From Paenibacillus_E allorhizoplanae (GTDB lineage Bacteria; Bacillota; Bacilli; Paenibacillales; NBRC-103111): DNA of 64,000 nt. The stretch covers positions 372,001-436,000 of the forward strand of contig NZ_CAKMMW010000004.1 of the NCBI RefSeq assembly GCF_927798215.1. Direction: 5' to 3'. Shown here in pieces: positions 1 to 8,362 of this stretch. Each line of letters begins with the position of its first letter. The stretch's first letter is position 1. Both the position numbers and the translations under genes were made by a program. The notes beneath the pieces were generated by a model. The model had not been told where the DNA came from. It was given only the letters and a program-made list of their open reading frames with translations, and did not search any database.

Positions 1-1685
1 TGCTCGGTGATATCGCCGCCAATTAGATCATCCGACATGGCAGAAAGCCAGTTCGTATTTTTGAGTGACTGTCTCCAGCTGTTCGGATCCGCGGGGATCG
101 TTTCGCTGTGACGGCTTTCGTGGACCTCTTCGTTGAGTACGTCCCATGAATTGAATGGGATTACTCCCCTGGATACACTTGAGCCATACTTCGTATCTGT
201 GGTCAGGAAGTGCCGCATCACATACATAGTGTGGTTAAACTGTACTCTTCTGGCCATTTCTTTGTCTACCTTAACCGTGGCTGTAACGCCGTTGCCCAAT
301 CCGTAGTAATCGGTTGTTCCATTATATCCCAAGGGAAGGGTAGCGGGAATCATCTGTCTCATCCATGCAGGGGCCTGGTTGTACCATGCCAAAACGTGGG
401 CGTGAGACTTATACTGTCCGGGAGTTCCGGAATCCCTGATCGCTTGATAAGAGCTGGTCGGGAAACTGTATTCACCTATACCAGGGTTGGTAGTTGCGCC
501 GCTCAGAGCCTCGCCAGTAACGCCTTTCAGCCAGCTCGGGCCCCGGGGATGCGTTCCTTCGGCCTTGAGATTGTTGCCGTCGACAAAGATTTCATAGTGA
601 TTGGCTCTGGTTCCGGTTACTGCTCCCGTTCCGATCGTACCGACCATGAACGTGCCATTTTGCCTGTTGTAAACATTCTTTAAAGGCGTTACGACACTCT
701 GGTTTTCCTTGTTAACAACGTTGGGAAGCGCAACGCCGTTAGGGTCCGGTGCGGTAATTTTGATGTTGCCGACAAGAAGCATACCCGTTTCTGCGGGACG
801 CCCATTCTCACCATGGAGCTCAAGAATGAAGTTCGAGGAGGTGCCTGTTGTGGCGGTAATGCTCGTGTGCTTCAACAACCAAGTTTCACCGTTGAAGCTG
901 CCAATCCAGTCAGGGTTAAGGTTGTTGTACTCGTATTCCCTGAGATAGGAATCGATATCAGAGCCGGCATTCCTAATTCTCCACCTCATGAATTTTCCCT
1001 GAGCGCTCTTGGGATAGAACACATCAAACTCAATATTTGAGCCTGCGGGGACATCTACACTCGGCGATAACGGAGACTGAAGAGTCATTCCTCCGAAAGT
1101 GGTCTTTCCGTTATGGACGTAATTGATCTGGAGCACATCAGATTTGCCTTGGGAATCTGCAAAAGGATACGGAATCACTTTGTATGTACCACCAGCAAAG
1201 TCGGCGGGGACACGGTTGTCAAGCGGGGTTCTTGCGGTCCAGACATTGGTGGGTGCGGTAATTTTTACAGGTACTTTACCAGGACCCGGATTAAGACGGA
1301 AATAGGGATTTGAACCATCCGCTTTGATCTTTCCAGTGAAACTCACTATTGCGTTTTCAAGGCTGGCTATGGCTTCGCTTGCGGGAGTGAGCGCATTGCG
1401 CGCGAACTCCAGCGCGTTATCAAGATCTTTGAGTTCGTTGGCGTACACCCAGGGGAAAGCTTTGTTCACATCGGATCCAACGTCAGTGCGGCTAACCTGG
1501 AGCGGGAATTCCTCGTTGCCGGCTTTTAGAGCTTCGGCTTGTGCAATGAGGTCATTCAATTCAAGTGTCTGTTCGCCTCCAGCCGCAGCCGCCGGGACGG
1601 GGGCAAACGCGAATAAGGAGAAGAGCATGATGACTACGAGGATGCAGGAGACGTTGATTAAGGTTTTTTCACGGTTCATCTTCAT
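1..1685 (-). CDS. Secreted multidomain GH10-like endo-xylanase, 3' part outside window
   Basis: The start at 1685 follows AAAGGAG by 5 nt, and at least 561 residues lie inside the window. Residues 1-35 form a signal peptide (basic MKMNREK, hydrophobic core, AAAA end). Residues about 130-270 look like a beta-sandwich carbohydrate-binding module. From about residue 320 the sequence follows the GH10 pattern: HAHVLAWYNQAPAWM near residue 430 corresponds to RGHTLVWHSQTP, and SWDVLNEEV near 515 carries the expected acid/base Glu. The nucleophile Glu would lie beyond base 1. The family hydrolyses beta-1,4-xylan outside the cell. The gene faces away from the neighbouring arsR-sulP pair and has a cre-like site about 390 bp upstream, so carbon repression is plausible. 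The GH10 assignment is good; the exact module architecture is not visible. Confidence 0.8.
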   Translation of the reverse strand, partial: MKMNREKTLINVSCILVVIMLFSLFAFAPVPAAAAGGEQTLELNDLIAQAEALKAGNEEFPLQVSRTDVGSDVNKAFPWVYANELKDLDNALEFARNALTPASEAIASLENAIVSFTGKIKADGSNPYFRLNPGPGKVPVKITAPTNVWTARTPLDNRVPADFAGGTYKVIPYPFADSQGKSDVLQINYVHNGKTTFGGMTLQSPLSPSVDVPAGSNIEFDVFYPKSAQGKFMRWRIRNAGSDIDSYLREYEYNNLNPDWIGSFNGETWLLKHTSITATTGTSSNFILELHGENGRPAETGMLLVGNIKITAPDPNGVALPNVVNKENQSVVTPLKNVYNRQNGTFMVGTIGTGAVTGTRANHYEIFVDGNNLKAEGTHPRGPSWLKGVTGEALSGATTNPGIGEYSFPTSSYQAIRDSGTPGQYKSHAHVLAWYNQAPAWMRQMIPATLPLGYNGTTDYYGLGNGVTATVKVDKEMARRVQFNHTMYVMRHFLTTDTKYGSSVSRGVIPFNSWDVLNEEVHESRHSETIPADPNSWRQSLKNTNWLSAMSDDLIGGDITE

Positions 1686-2078
1686 TTTACTCCTTTTCTT
1701 AAGGCAACCACTAAAATCTCGTTTTAGAGTCGCCCAATTTTAGATTTTCGGATTTTTTTACATCCTTACCGATAAAAATGTTGTTTTTATTAAAGATTTT
1801 GGATTTTTTTATGAATTGACCATAAAATATGCCTCTGTTTTTTACTGAGTACTTGTCCCCTGGGTTACGTCGTACGTGACTTGACAATCAATATAAACAC
1901 CTCCCTCTAATGTTGGTTGGCAGATTTTGACCTTAACAGTTGAATGCAGCTCAGCTGTTGTCACTGACGGTGTAGACTATCTTCTTATCTCTGCCACTCT
2001 GTATTGACTATTGATAGTATGATATACAAACCCCATAATTAACTCCATGGATGGATAATAGATCATTTGTATTTTTTT

Positions 2079-2092
2079 CGAAAGCGGTTACA
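2079..2092. promoter_or_regulatory. Catabolite-responsive element (cre)-like site
   Basis: CGAAAGCGGTTACA matches the CcpA operator consensus TGWAANCGNTNWCA at 13 of 14 positions. It lies about 390 bp upstream of the xylanase start. This is far for direct control unless the promoter is distal, so the assignment to that gene is inference. Confidence 0.5.
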
Positions 2093-2185
2093 ACTTAAAC
2101 CCTGGCTCATCATTTCTGTTGGCCTTACTTTCTTCAAGCCCCCTTTTCGTTTGCTCATGCACTGTGCAACGCACTATTAAGAGAA

Positions 2186-2281
2186 TTAACTAACTTCTTT
2201 GTAGTAGTTTTTTTCATATTGAACTGATGAAAGGTAACCTAAAGAACCATGGATTCTTTTACGATCGTCACCAACGAGCAT
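2186..2281 (-). pseudogene. C-terminal remnant of an IS3-family (IS150-like) transposase
   Basis: The minus strand reads RKRIHGSLGYLSSVQYEKN and then a short tail before TAA at 2186. This matches the very end of IS3-family OrfB proteins, which usually read R-I-H-x-S-L-G-Y-L-x-P-x-x-Y/F-E. Only about 32 codons survive, and no upstream DDE domain remains within the window. It is a decayed insertion sequence beside the AT-rich arsR-sulP block and may mark an old insertion boundary. Confidence 0.6.
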
Positions 2282-2432
2282 TCAGACCCAGCCCTTATTC
2301 TCATATTTTCAAATAACGATATATTTGATTTTTTGAATATTTATAACTTATACTATGACTGAAAAGTATTTAAAAGCTCAAAGGCTTTTGAAACTTGCTT
2401 CCATGCTTTCCAGCTTGTGATATGATATTATA

Positions 2433-2454
2433 AATATTCAATTGTTCGAATATT
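2433..2454. promoter_or_regulatory. Inverted repeat, likely ArsR-family operator
   Basis: AATATTC and GAATATT form a perfect 7-bp inverted repeat with an 8-nt spacer (2433-2439 and 2448-2454). It lies 20 bp before the arsR start. AT-rich imperfect 12-2-12 operators of this look are typical for the SmtB/ArsR family, so autoregulation is likely. A similar AT-rich tract precedes sulP at about 2905-2940. Confidence 0.55.
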
Positions 2455-2474
2455 AATATTTAGGGGAGAACGCT

Positions 2475-2801
2475 ATGTATCAAGAAATACAGCATTTTAA
2501 AGCCGATTTTTTCAAGGCGTTAGCACACCCGTTACGCATAAGAATCCTCGAAGTTTTAGTCGAAGGCGACAAAAACGTTAATGAGATACAAACGATATTG
2601 GGCAGTGAAGGTTCTGCCGTTTCACAACAGTTAGCCGTATTAAGAAATAAAAACGTAGTCCGTGGGATTAAAGACGGAACATCTGTGGTATACTCTCTGA
2701 CAGACCCATTAATTAAAGACCTGCTTACGGTTACCAAGCAAATTTTTGACAATCATCTTGTGAATGCAATTTCAATATTAGAAAATATAAAAAATCAGTA
2801 A
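2475..2801 (+). CDS. ArsR/SmtB-family winged-helix repressor without cysteines
   Basis: The protein has 108 residues, a normal length for the family. The N-terminal KALAHPLRIRILEVL motif and the recognition region GSEGSAVSQQLAVLRNKNVV are classic ArsR helix-turn-helix features, followed by the wing DGTSVVYSL. There is no cysteine anywhere, so the usual thiol metal sites (alpha3 CxC) are absent. The signal may be another anion or metal bound by His/Asp/Glu, or a non-metal cue. The ribosome binding site AGGGGAGAA lies just upstream. The neighbour sulP begins 157 bp downstream on the same strand, which suggests the regulator controls that anion transporter. Both genes are more AT-rich than the surrounding region. 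Confidence 0.85.
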   Translation: MYQEIQHFKADFFKALAHPLRIRILEVLVEGDKNVNEIQTILGSEGSAVSQQLAVLRNKNVVRGIKDGTSVVYSLTDPLIKDLLTVTKQIFDNHLVNAISILENIKNQ

Positions 2802-2828
2802 TTCACATAAAGGAGTGAATCGGGTTGT

Positions 2829-2868
2829 TATTCTCGATTTGCTTCTTTTTGTTTATTTCGCTTGTTTA
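2829..2868 (+). terminator. Possible weak terminator or attenuator after arsR
   Basis: AATCG and CGATT flank a 12-nt loop after the arsR stop, followed by a T-rich stretch (TTCTTTTTGTTTATTT). The stem is short, so this may only attenuate read-through into sulP. Confidence 0.3.
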
Positions 2869-2958
2869 CTAAAAATATCAGATTGACTACAGATTATTTT
2901 AGATATATGATTTTATATATATTCAAATAATCAGATATTTAGGTCGGTGAAATTAGAT

Positions 2959-4680
2959 ATGAAACTCCCTTTTAGTGGCAGATTCCAAGGCTATAATGGA
3001 AAAAAATTTCAAAAAGACTTGATTTCAGGTCTGATCGTAGGTATTGTCGCCATTCCATTAGGAATGGCGTTTGCAATTGCTTCAGGTGTAAAGCCTGAAT
3101 ACGGACTATATACTACATTTGTAGCAGGAATACTAATCTCATTATTGGGTGGTTCAAAATTTCAAATTGGCGGTCCGACCGGAGCATTTATACCCATTCT
3201 ATTTGCGATTGTGATGCAATATGGGTACGAAAACTTGCTTATCGCAGGTTTTATGGCAGGAATCATTTTGCTATTCATGGGGATTTTTAAATTAGGTGGT
3301 GTAATTAAATTTATTCCGCGTCCTGTCACAATAGGGTTTACCACAGGAATTGCCGTTACCATTTTCACAGGACAAATTGCCAATTTCCTCGGATTGCATA
3401 ATCTTGAGAAACATCAAGAGTTTTTTGCCAATATGAAGGAATTAGTCCTTCACATTTCAACAATCAATAAGTACAGTATCTTAACTGCTGTGATTTGTCT
3501 GGTGCTTATCATTCTAACACCAAAACTGTTCCCTAAAATTCCTGGCTCATTAGTAGGAATATTGATTTCTACAGTTGCAGCATCCCTATTCTATCCTGAC
3601 AAAATTGCAACCATTGGTTCTACCTACGGTGCAATTCCAAATAGCTTACCTAGCGTACACGTTCCTGCACTCTCCATTGCGCACATTCAAACTTTAATAA
3701 AACCCGCTTTTGTAATAGCCATGTTAGGTGGCATTGAATCCTTACTTTCAGCCGTAGTTGCTGATGGAATGTCAGGAAGCAGACATAACAGCAATCGTGA
3801 ATTGATTGGTCAAGGTATCGCTAATATGATAACACCATTATTCGGGGGTATTCCTGCAACTGGGGCTATTGCACGAACCGCTACAAATATTAAAAGTGGA
3901 GCAGAATCCCCCTTCTCTGGGGTCATTCACGGTATTGTCGTCCTGTTGGTTTTGTTCTTATTTGCTCCATATGCTTCGAACATTCCGCTTGCGAGTATGG
4001 CACCCATCTTAATGGTTGTTGCTTGGAATATGAGTGAACGTAAAGAGTTCGCTCACGTTTTAAAAACCAAAACCGCGGAATCATTCGTTTTACTTATTAC
4101 CTTTCTTCTTACTGTTTTGACAGATTTGACAACCGCTGTTGAAGTTGGATTGGTCTTGTCAGGTATCATTTTTGTGAAACATATGAGCAGCCTTCTAGTT
4201 ACTGCAAAGGTCTTGCCCGACCCTGCAAATAAAAATGAAAAGGTAGCAGCACATATGGTTAATGAGCAGCACAATTGCCCTCAAATCAGTATTTACACCG
4301 TCGAAGGAGCTTTGTTCTTTGGGGTTGCAAATATGTTTGAGAAATCCATTATGGACGAAATCCATTACAAACCAAAAGTGTTACTATTGAAAATGGACAA
4401 TGTTCCCTATCTGGACACAACAGGGGAATCCAATTTATCAAGTATCGTCAAGCACTTTAACAAGCACGGTGGCAGCGTAATCATTTCCGAACTACAAAAC
4501 CAACCACGCCAAATGCTTAAAAAAACAAGATTAGACGAATTCATTGGGCAGGATCATTTATTCGAAAAAACAGGTGATGCAGTTAGCTTTGCATTAACAA
4601 AACTTAACCTCCATCAATGTCTTGGATGTAAGCATTTTGCGTTCCGTGAATGCCGTCAACTATCAAACCCGAGTGTTTAG
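2959..4680 (+). CDS. SulP-family inorganic anion transporter with STAS domain
   Basis: The protein has about 573 residues. Residues 15-420 form the SulP membrane core, with the signature stretch GGPTGAFIPIL and more than ten hydrophobic segments. A cytoplasmic STAS domain follows (about 435-545; PYLDTTGESNLSSI is the STAS core). The family moves sulfate, bicarbonate, molybdate or other anions. After STAS the protein ends with a cysteine-bearing tail, CLGCKHFAFREC, which is not typical for SulP and could bind a metal. ATG at 2959 was preferred over GTG at 2947 because its spacing to GGTGA is better. Pairing with an ArsR regulator suggests inducible expression. In a molybdoenzyme-rich region molybdate is a possible substrate, but nothing in the sequence fixes this. 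Confidence 0.85.
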   Translation: MKLPFSGRFQGYNGKKFQKDLISGLIVGIVAIPLGMAFAIASGVKPEYGLYTTFVAGILISLLGGSKFQIGGPTGAFIPILFAIVMQYGYENLLIAGFMAGIILLFMGIFKLGGVIKFIPRPVTIGFTTGIAVTIFTGQIANFLGLHNLEKHQEFFANMKELVLHISTINKYSILTAVICLVLIILTPKLFPKIPGSLVGILISTVAASLFYPDKIATIGSTYGAIPNSLPSVHVPALSIAHIQTLIKPAFVIAMLGGIESLLSAVVADGMSGSRHNSNRELIGQGIANMITPLFGGIPATGAIARTATNIKSGAESPFSGVIHGIVVLLVLFLFAPYASNIPLASMAPILMVVAWNMSERKEFAHVLKTKTAESFVLLITFLLTVLTDLTTAVEVGLVLSGIIFVKHMSSLLVTAKVLPDPANKNEKVAAHMVNEQHNCPQISIYTVEGALFFGVANMFEKSIMDEIHYKPKVLLLKMDNVPYLDTTGESNLSSIVKHFNKHGGSVIISELQNQPRQMLKKTRLDEFIGQDHLFEKTGDAVSFALTKLNLHQCLGCKHFAFRECRQLSNPSV

Positions 4681-4687
4681 CTGTAAA

Positions 4688-4730
4688 TGTGAGGAAAATC
4701 ACAGTCGTATGTTCTTAAAAATGTTTCAAT
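4688..4730 (+). promoter_or_regulatory. Fnr site and -10 for the hbd-ackA-pduL operon
   Basis: TGTGA-GGAAAA-TCACA is a perfect Fnr palindrome at 4688-4703. A -10-like TTCAAT lies at 4725-4730, and the centre-to-centre distance is exactly 32 nt, fitting activation from about -41.5. The -10 matches only 4 of 6, as expected for an activator-dependent promoter. Confidence 0.8.
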
Positions 4731-4762
4731 AAGGGAGGATGTGGAGGAAGGGGAATAGAAAA

Positions 4763-5635
4763 ATGGACATTAAGAAAGTCGGTGTGATTGGTGCTGGGAC
4801 AATGGGCCGTGGTATCGCAGAGTTGCTTGCTGCAAAGGGCATAGATGTATATCTCATAGATAAATCTCCAGAAAAGTTGAACGATGGCATGCGATTGTTG
4901 GACGGCAGCTTAAATAAACAAATTGAACGTTGGGCTCTGACGCATCAAGAAAAGAAGCTATTAGCCTCCAAGATTACACCCATTTTAGATGATCGGATGC
5001 TTCTAGAATGTGACATGATTATTGAAGCTGTGTCTGAACAACTAGAAATGAAAAAGCAGTTGTTCAGCAGCTTGGAAAATAACATTAGACCAGATGCTAT
5101 TCTGGCAAGTAATACGGCTACGCTTAGTTTGACTGAGCTCGCTGAGGCCATGGAACATAAGGAGCGTGTAATAGGACTGCACTTTCTCTTCCCTGCGGGA
5201 CAAGTCAGATTAGTAGAGATCGTTCGCGGTTTAAAAACATCCGAGCAAACATTTCAAATTACGAAACAATTTGTTGAGCAGACTTTAGATAAGACAAGCA
5301 TTCAAGTCTATGAATCGCCCGGATATGTGACTACACGCATTATTTGTACCCTAATTAACGAAGCACTGCACACTTTATCTGAAGGGGTAGCTACTGCGGC
5401 AGATATTGATGAGGCAATAAGGATTGGTTACGGATTTCACTATGGACCTCTAGAAATGGCTGATCGTTTTGGCCTTGATTCTGTGCTTGCGTCTATGGAG
5501 ACCTTGTTTCACGAATTAGGCGATTTGAAATATAGACCGAATGTATTATTGAAAAAGATGGTAAGAGCACAGCATCTTGGATTGAAAACTGGAATTGGTT
5601 TCTTCCATTACAGTGAAGGAGGGGAACGTTTATGA
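4763..5635 (+). CDS. 3-hydroxyacyl-CoA (3-hydroxybutyryl-CoA) dehydrogenase
   Basis: The protein has 290 residues. It opens with the Rossmann NAD-binding motif GVIGAGTMGRGIAE. The C-terminal half carries the HCDH helical domain (YGFHYGPLEMADRFGLD, then LGLKTGIGFFHY). It interconverts 3-hydroxyacyl-CoA and 3-oxoacyl-CoA with NAD(H). The segment HFLFPAGQVRLVEIV differs from the usual HFFNPxPxMxLVE, so the substrate may be unusual. ATG at 4763 is chosen because GGAAGGGG lies 9 nt before it, while the upstream ATG at 4739 touches its own Shine-Dalgarno sequence. It is first in an Fnr-driven operon and overlaps ackA by ATGA. In this context it probably reoxidises NADH during fermentation. No thiolase, crotonase or butyryl-CoA dehydrogenase gene accompanies it here. 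Confidence 0.85.
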   Translation: MDIKKVGVIGAGTMGRGIAELLAAKGIDVYLIDKSPEKLNDGMRLLDGSLNKQIERWALTHQEKKLLASKITPILDDRMLLECDMIIEAVSEQLEMKKQLFSSLENNIRPDAILASNTATLSLTELAEAMEHKERVIGLHFLFPAGQVRLVEIVRGLKTSEQTFQITKQFVEQTLDKTSIQVYESPGYVTTRIICTLINEALHTLSEGVATAADIDEAIRIGYGFHYGPLEMADRFGLDSVLASMETLFHELGDLKYRPNVLLKKMVRAQHLGLKTGIGFFHYSEGGERL

Positions 5636-6837
5636 AGGTGCTTGTTATAAATTCCGGTAGTTCTTCATTGAAATATCAACTTTATGAGATGACTAAAGAG
5701 ATTATGTTGATCAAAGGACGTATTGAGCGAATTGGCTCTGAAACAGCCATTATTACTGTAGAGCGATATGGGCGAGACGAAACACGGCTAACGCAAGAAA
5801 TCTTACATCATTCAGAGGCTGTCCGTGCGATGCTTAAGCTTCTTACTCATAAAGAATATGGCGTTCTTGATAACATCTCCGAGATTAAAGCAGTTGGACA
5901 CCGCATTGTTCATGGTGGAGAGTGGTTTCGCTCAGCGACATTAATGAATGCCGATGTAGAGCAAAAGATACGACAACTCTACGATCTTGCCCCACTGCAT
6001 AATCCTGCCCATATGATTGGTATTCAAGCTGTCACCGGGCACATGCCTGATGTTCCGCAAGTGGCTGTATTCGATACAGCATTCCATCAATCCATTTCAC
6101 AAAAAGCGTATCTATACCCGATACCACTATCTCTTTATAAAAAATATGGTATTCGCCGCTATGGTTTCCACGGCACATCTCATGAATATGTAAGCCTAAG
6201 GGCGGCCCAGCTCTTAAACAAGCCAATTGAACAATTAAAGATTGTCACTTGTCATCTAGGTAACGGAGCCAGTTGCTCTGCGGTCTCAGGAGGTCATTCC
6301 ATTGATACAAGTATGGGAATGACTCCTTTAGAGGGTTTAATGATGGGAACGCGTTCAGGTGATATTGATTCGGCGATTATCCCATTTATTTTATCAAAGG
6401 AAGATCTGACAATTAACGAAGTAAATTCGATGCTTAATAAACATAGTGGACTTCTAGGCATCTCAGGTATAAGCAGTGATGTTCGAGAAGTTCAACAAGC
6501 TGCTACCGATGGAGATCCTCGGGCGATATTAGCCCTTGACATGTACGAATATCGGATTAGAAAGTATATAGGTGCTTATAGTGCTGCGATGAATGGGATT
6601 GATGCTTTGGTCTTCACAGGTGGAGTTGGAGAAAATTCAGTTTCATTAAGACATAACGTCTGTGAACAATTAACTTTTCTTGGACTTAAGCTTGATGTTG
6701 AAAAAAATAGCGAACGTACACAGACAGAGAGATTCATATCCACGGAGTCTTCTCCTGTACGTATCTTGGTTATACCTACAAACGAAGAACTTCTTATTGC
6801 GCAAAAAACTTTTTCATTGTTGGAGGGGACAAAATGA
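5632..6837 (+). CDS. ackA: Acetate kinase
   Basis: The protein has 401 residues, the usual length. The family signatures are present: MKVLVINSGSSSLKYQL at the N terminus, YGFHGTSHEYV near residue 180, HLGNGASCSAVSGG and DTSMGMTPLEGLMMGTRSGD, and FTGGVGENS near residue 325. It transfers phosphate from acyl phosphate to ADP, giving acetate (or propionate) and ATP in the cytoplasm. The start overlaps the dehydrogenase stop (ATGA), and the stop overlaps the start of the phosphotransacylase. The three genes are therefore translationally coupled and should be made together under Fnr control. This is the substrate-level ATP step that goes with pyruvate formate-lyase encoded 26 kb away. Confidence 0.96.
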   Translation: MKVLVINSGSSSLKYQLYEMTKEIMLIKGRIERIGSETAIITVERYGRDETRLTQEILHHSEAVRAMLKLLTHKEYGVLDNISEIKAVGHRIVHGGEWFRSATLMNADVEQKIRQLYDLAPLHNPAHMIGIQAVTGHMPDVPQVAVFDTAFHQSISQKAYLYPIPLSLYKKYGIRRYGFHGTSHEYVSLRAAQLLNKPIEQLKIVTCHLGNGASCSAVSGGHSIDTSMGMTPLEGLMMGTRSGDIDSAIIPFILSKEDLTINEVNSMLNKHSGLLGISGISSDVREVQQAATDGDPRAILALDMYEYRIRKYIGAYSAAMNGIDALVFTGGVGENSVSLRHNVCEQLTFLGLKLDVEKNSERTQTERFISTESSPVRILVIPTNEELLIAQKTFSLLEGTK

Positions 6838-7406
6838 TGAATATTCACGTACCTGTGGGTGTTTCTGCCAGGCATGTTCATTTAAATAAGAAAGATCTCG
6901 AAGCTTTATTCGGGATCGGATATGAATTGAATCCTTATCGCCCATTATCACAACCTGGTCAGTTTGCCAGTGAAGAGACATTAAAGATTATTGGCCCAAA
7001 AGGGCAGTTTAACAAGGTTCGAGTTCTTGGTCCCTTACGAAAAGAGACACAAGTAGAAATATCCATGACAGACTCTGTAGCCCTAGGAATAGAGGCTCCT
7101 TTACGTGAATCCGGGGACTTACGTGAGACTCCTGGGATTGTTCTATCGGGGCCGAAGGGCTCAGTCTCTTTAAGCAGTGGCGTTATCATCGCAGCTCGGC
7201 ACATCCATTTTCACTCTTCAGAGGCAGCACGCTACGGAATTCTCGATAAGCAAGACCTGAGTGTACAAATCGAAGGCAACCGAGGAAGCGTACTTCATCA
7301 TGTTATTGCTCGCGTGTCTGACCACTATCAATTGGAGCTTCATCTGGATACAGATGAAGCCAATGCAACTGGAGCTGAAAATGGGGATACTGCAACAATT
7401 ATTTAG
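6834..7406 (+). CDS. PduL-type phosphate acyltransferase
   Basis: The protein has 190 residues with two PTAC domains. The paired histidine motifs SARHVHLNKKDL (near residue 10) and AARHIHFHSSEA (near 120) are the zinc-binding hallmark of PduL. The family converts acyl-CoA plus phosphate to acyl phosphate and is unrelated to Pta. Without an N-terminal encapsulation peptide or other microcompartment genes nearby, it should be the soluble, housekeeping type. It overlaps ackA by ATGA, so acetyl-CoA (or propionyl-CoA) is converted to acetate plus ATP by this pair. Acetyl-CoA would come from PflB. Confidence 0.9.
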   Translation: MMNIHVPVGVSARHVHLNKKDLEALFGIGYELNPYRPLSQPGQFASEETLKIIGPKGQFNKVRVLGPLRKETQVEISMTDSVALGIEAPLRESGDLRETPGIVLSGPKGSVSLSSGVIIAARHIHFHSSEAARYGILDKQDLSVQIEGNRGSVLHHVIARVSDHYQLELHLDTDEANATGAENGDTATII

Positions 7407-7467
7407 AAATAGGAATACTGGCATGCAGCAGAGGCAATACGACATTTCCGAACGGACTACAACTTAG

Positions 7468-7504
7468 AAACCAGCAATAAGTCAGTGACTCATTGCTGGT
7501 TTTC
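7468..7504 (+). terminator. Rho-independent terminator of hbd-ackA-pduL
   Basis: AAACCAGCAAT (7468-7478) pairs with ATTGCTGGTTT (7492-7502), and the loop holds a further short AGTC/GACT pairing. It lies about 60 bp after the pduL stop. Confidence 0.75.
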
Positions 7505-7528
7505 CTGAGCTCGACCTCCGCTAATTAA

Positions 7529-7575
7529 AAACACCCAATCATTCCCCAGTTGAGGAAGCGTTTATATGAATATTG
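7529..7575 (-). terminator. Probable terminator of the Crp/Fnr gene
   Basis: On the minus strand CCCAAT and ATTGGG close a long hairpin with an inner TTCC/GGAA pairing, followed by TGTTTTT. It sits immediately after the stop at 7583. Confidence 0.5.
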
Positions 7576-7582
7576 GGCAGCA

Positions 7583-8281
7583 TTAGTGCTCTCTCCAGTG
7601 CCGGAGCGCCTCGATATCATGAATCACAAACCCTGAACGATCCGTTTCTACAATGCCCTCCTTACGAAGCTGATTAAGCAGACGGTTAACCGTCTCCCTG
7701 GTCGTACCAATCGCATTCGCAATATCTTGGTGGGTCATCGGTATTTCAATAAGTAGTTTCCCGCTTTTCACCTTTCCGTTAGTCTCTGCGAGCTTAAGCA
7801 GAAATAGTTGCCCTCTGTTTTGCACATCTTGTCCTGTCAGTTCCTGCAGCTTCCCCTGCAGTTCAAGGATTTTCTCGCTCATCACACGTAAAAGTTTAAC
7901 CGCTATGCCGGGGGTATTACTAAGGAAAACCTCAAAGTGCTTGATGGGCATCGCAAGTAGCGTCGTTGGTACAATTGTCTCTGCTGTAGCTGGATAATGA
8001 TTCGCATGAAATAACCCGGTATGCGGGAACATATCACCCGTTTTCAGAAAAGATACAATTTGTTGATGGCCATTTTCGTCCGTCTTGTACGTTTTGATTA
8101 AACCATTATGGATGAAGTATACAGCTTCTTTCTCACTGCCTTCTGTAAATACAATTGCTTTCTTGCGATACGATCGCTGAATCATAATCCTGCAAAGACC
8201 TTCCATTTCTCCATCGGACAAATCGCGAAACAATGGAACTTGGCGAAGGATCACCCCGGGATCTATGTTATTTTCATTCAT
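7583..8281 (-). CDS. Crp/Fnr-family regulator lacking Fe-S cysteines
   Basis: The protein has 232 residues. An N-terminal cyclic-nucleotide-binding-like beta roll (FTEGSEKEAVYFIHNGLIKTY) leads into a dimer helix and a C-terminal helix-turn-helix, QDIANAIGTTRETVNRLLNQL, with the RETVNR recognition helix of Crp/Fnr proteins. Unlike the two other Crp/Fnr genes here it has no C-terminal cysteine cluster. It is therefore not an oxygen-sensing Fnr of the Bacillus type and may sense NO, heme or a small molecule. ATG at 8281 is used because GGAAGG is 7 nt upstream. No Fnr palindrome precedes it. The MIP18 operon terminator separates it from upstream genes, so it probably has its own weak promoter within 8282-8322. 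Confidence 0.85.
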   Translation of the reverse strand: MNENNIDPGVILRQVPLFRDLSDGEMEGLCRIMIQRSYRKKAIVFTEGSEKEAVYFIHNGLIKTYKTDENGHQQIVSFLKTGDMFPHTGLFHANHYPATAETIVPTTLLAMPIKHFEVFLSNTPGIAVKLLRVMSEKILELQGKLQELTGQDVQNRGQLFLLKLAETNGKVKSGKLLIEIPMTHQDIANAIGTTRETVNRLLNQLRKEGIVETDRSGFVIHDIEALRHWREH

Positions 8282-8322
8282 TGTCATCTTCCTTCCTGAA
8301 CACTTATTTGGGCTGTACATGC

Positions 8323-8350
8323 AAAAAAGAGCCAGACTTCACTCCGGCTC
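8323..8350 (-). terminator. Terminator of the DUF2249/MIP18 operon
   Basis: On the minus strand GAGCC (8350-8346) pairs with GGCTC (8333-8329), followed by TTTTTT. It directly follows the MIP18 gene stop. Confidence 0.8.
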
Positions 8351-8362
8351 AACCGCTTTTAG

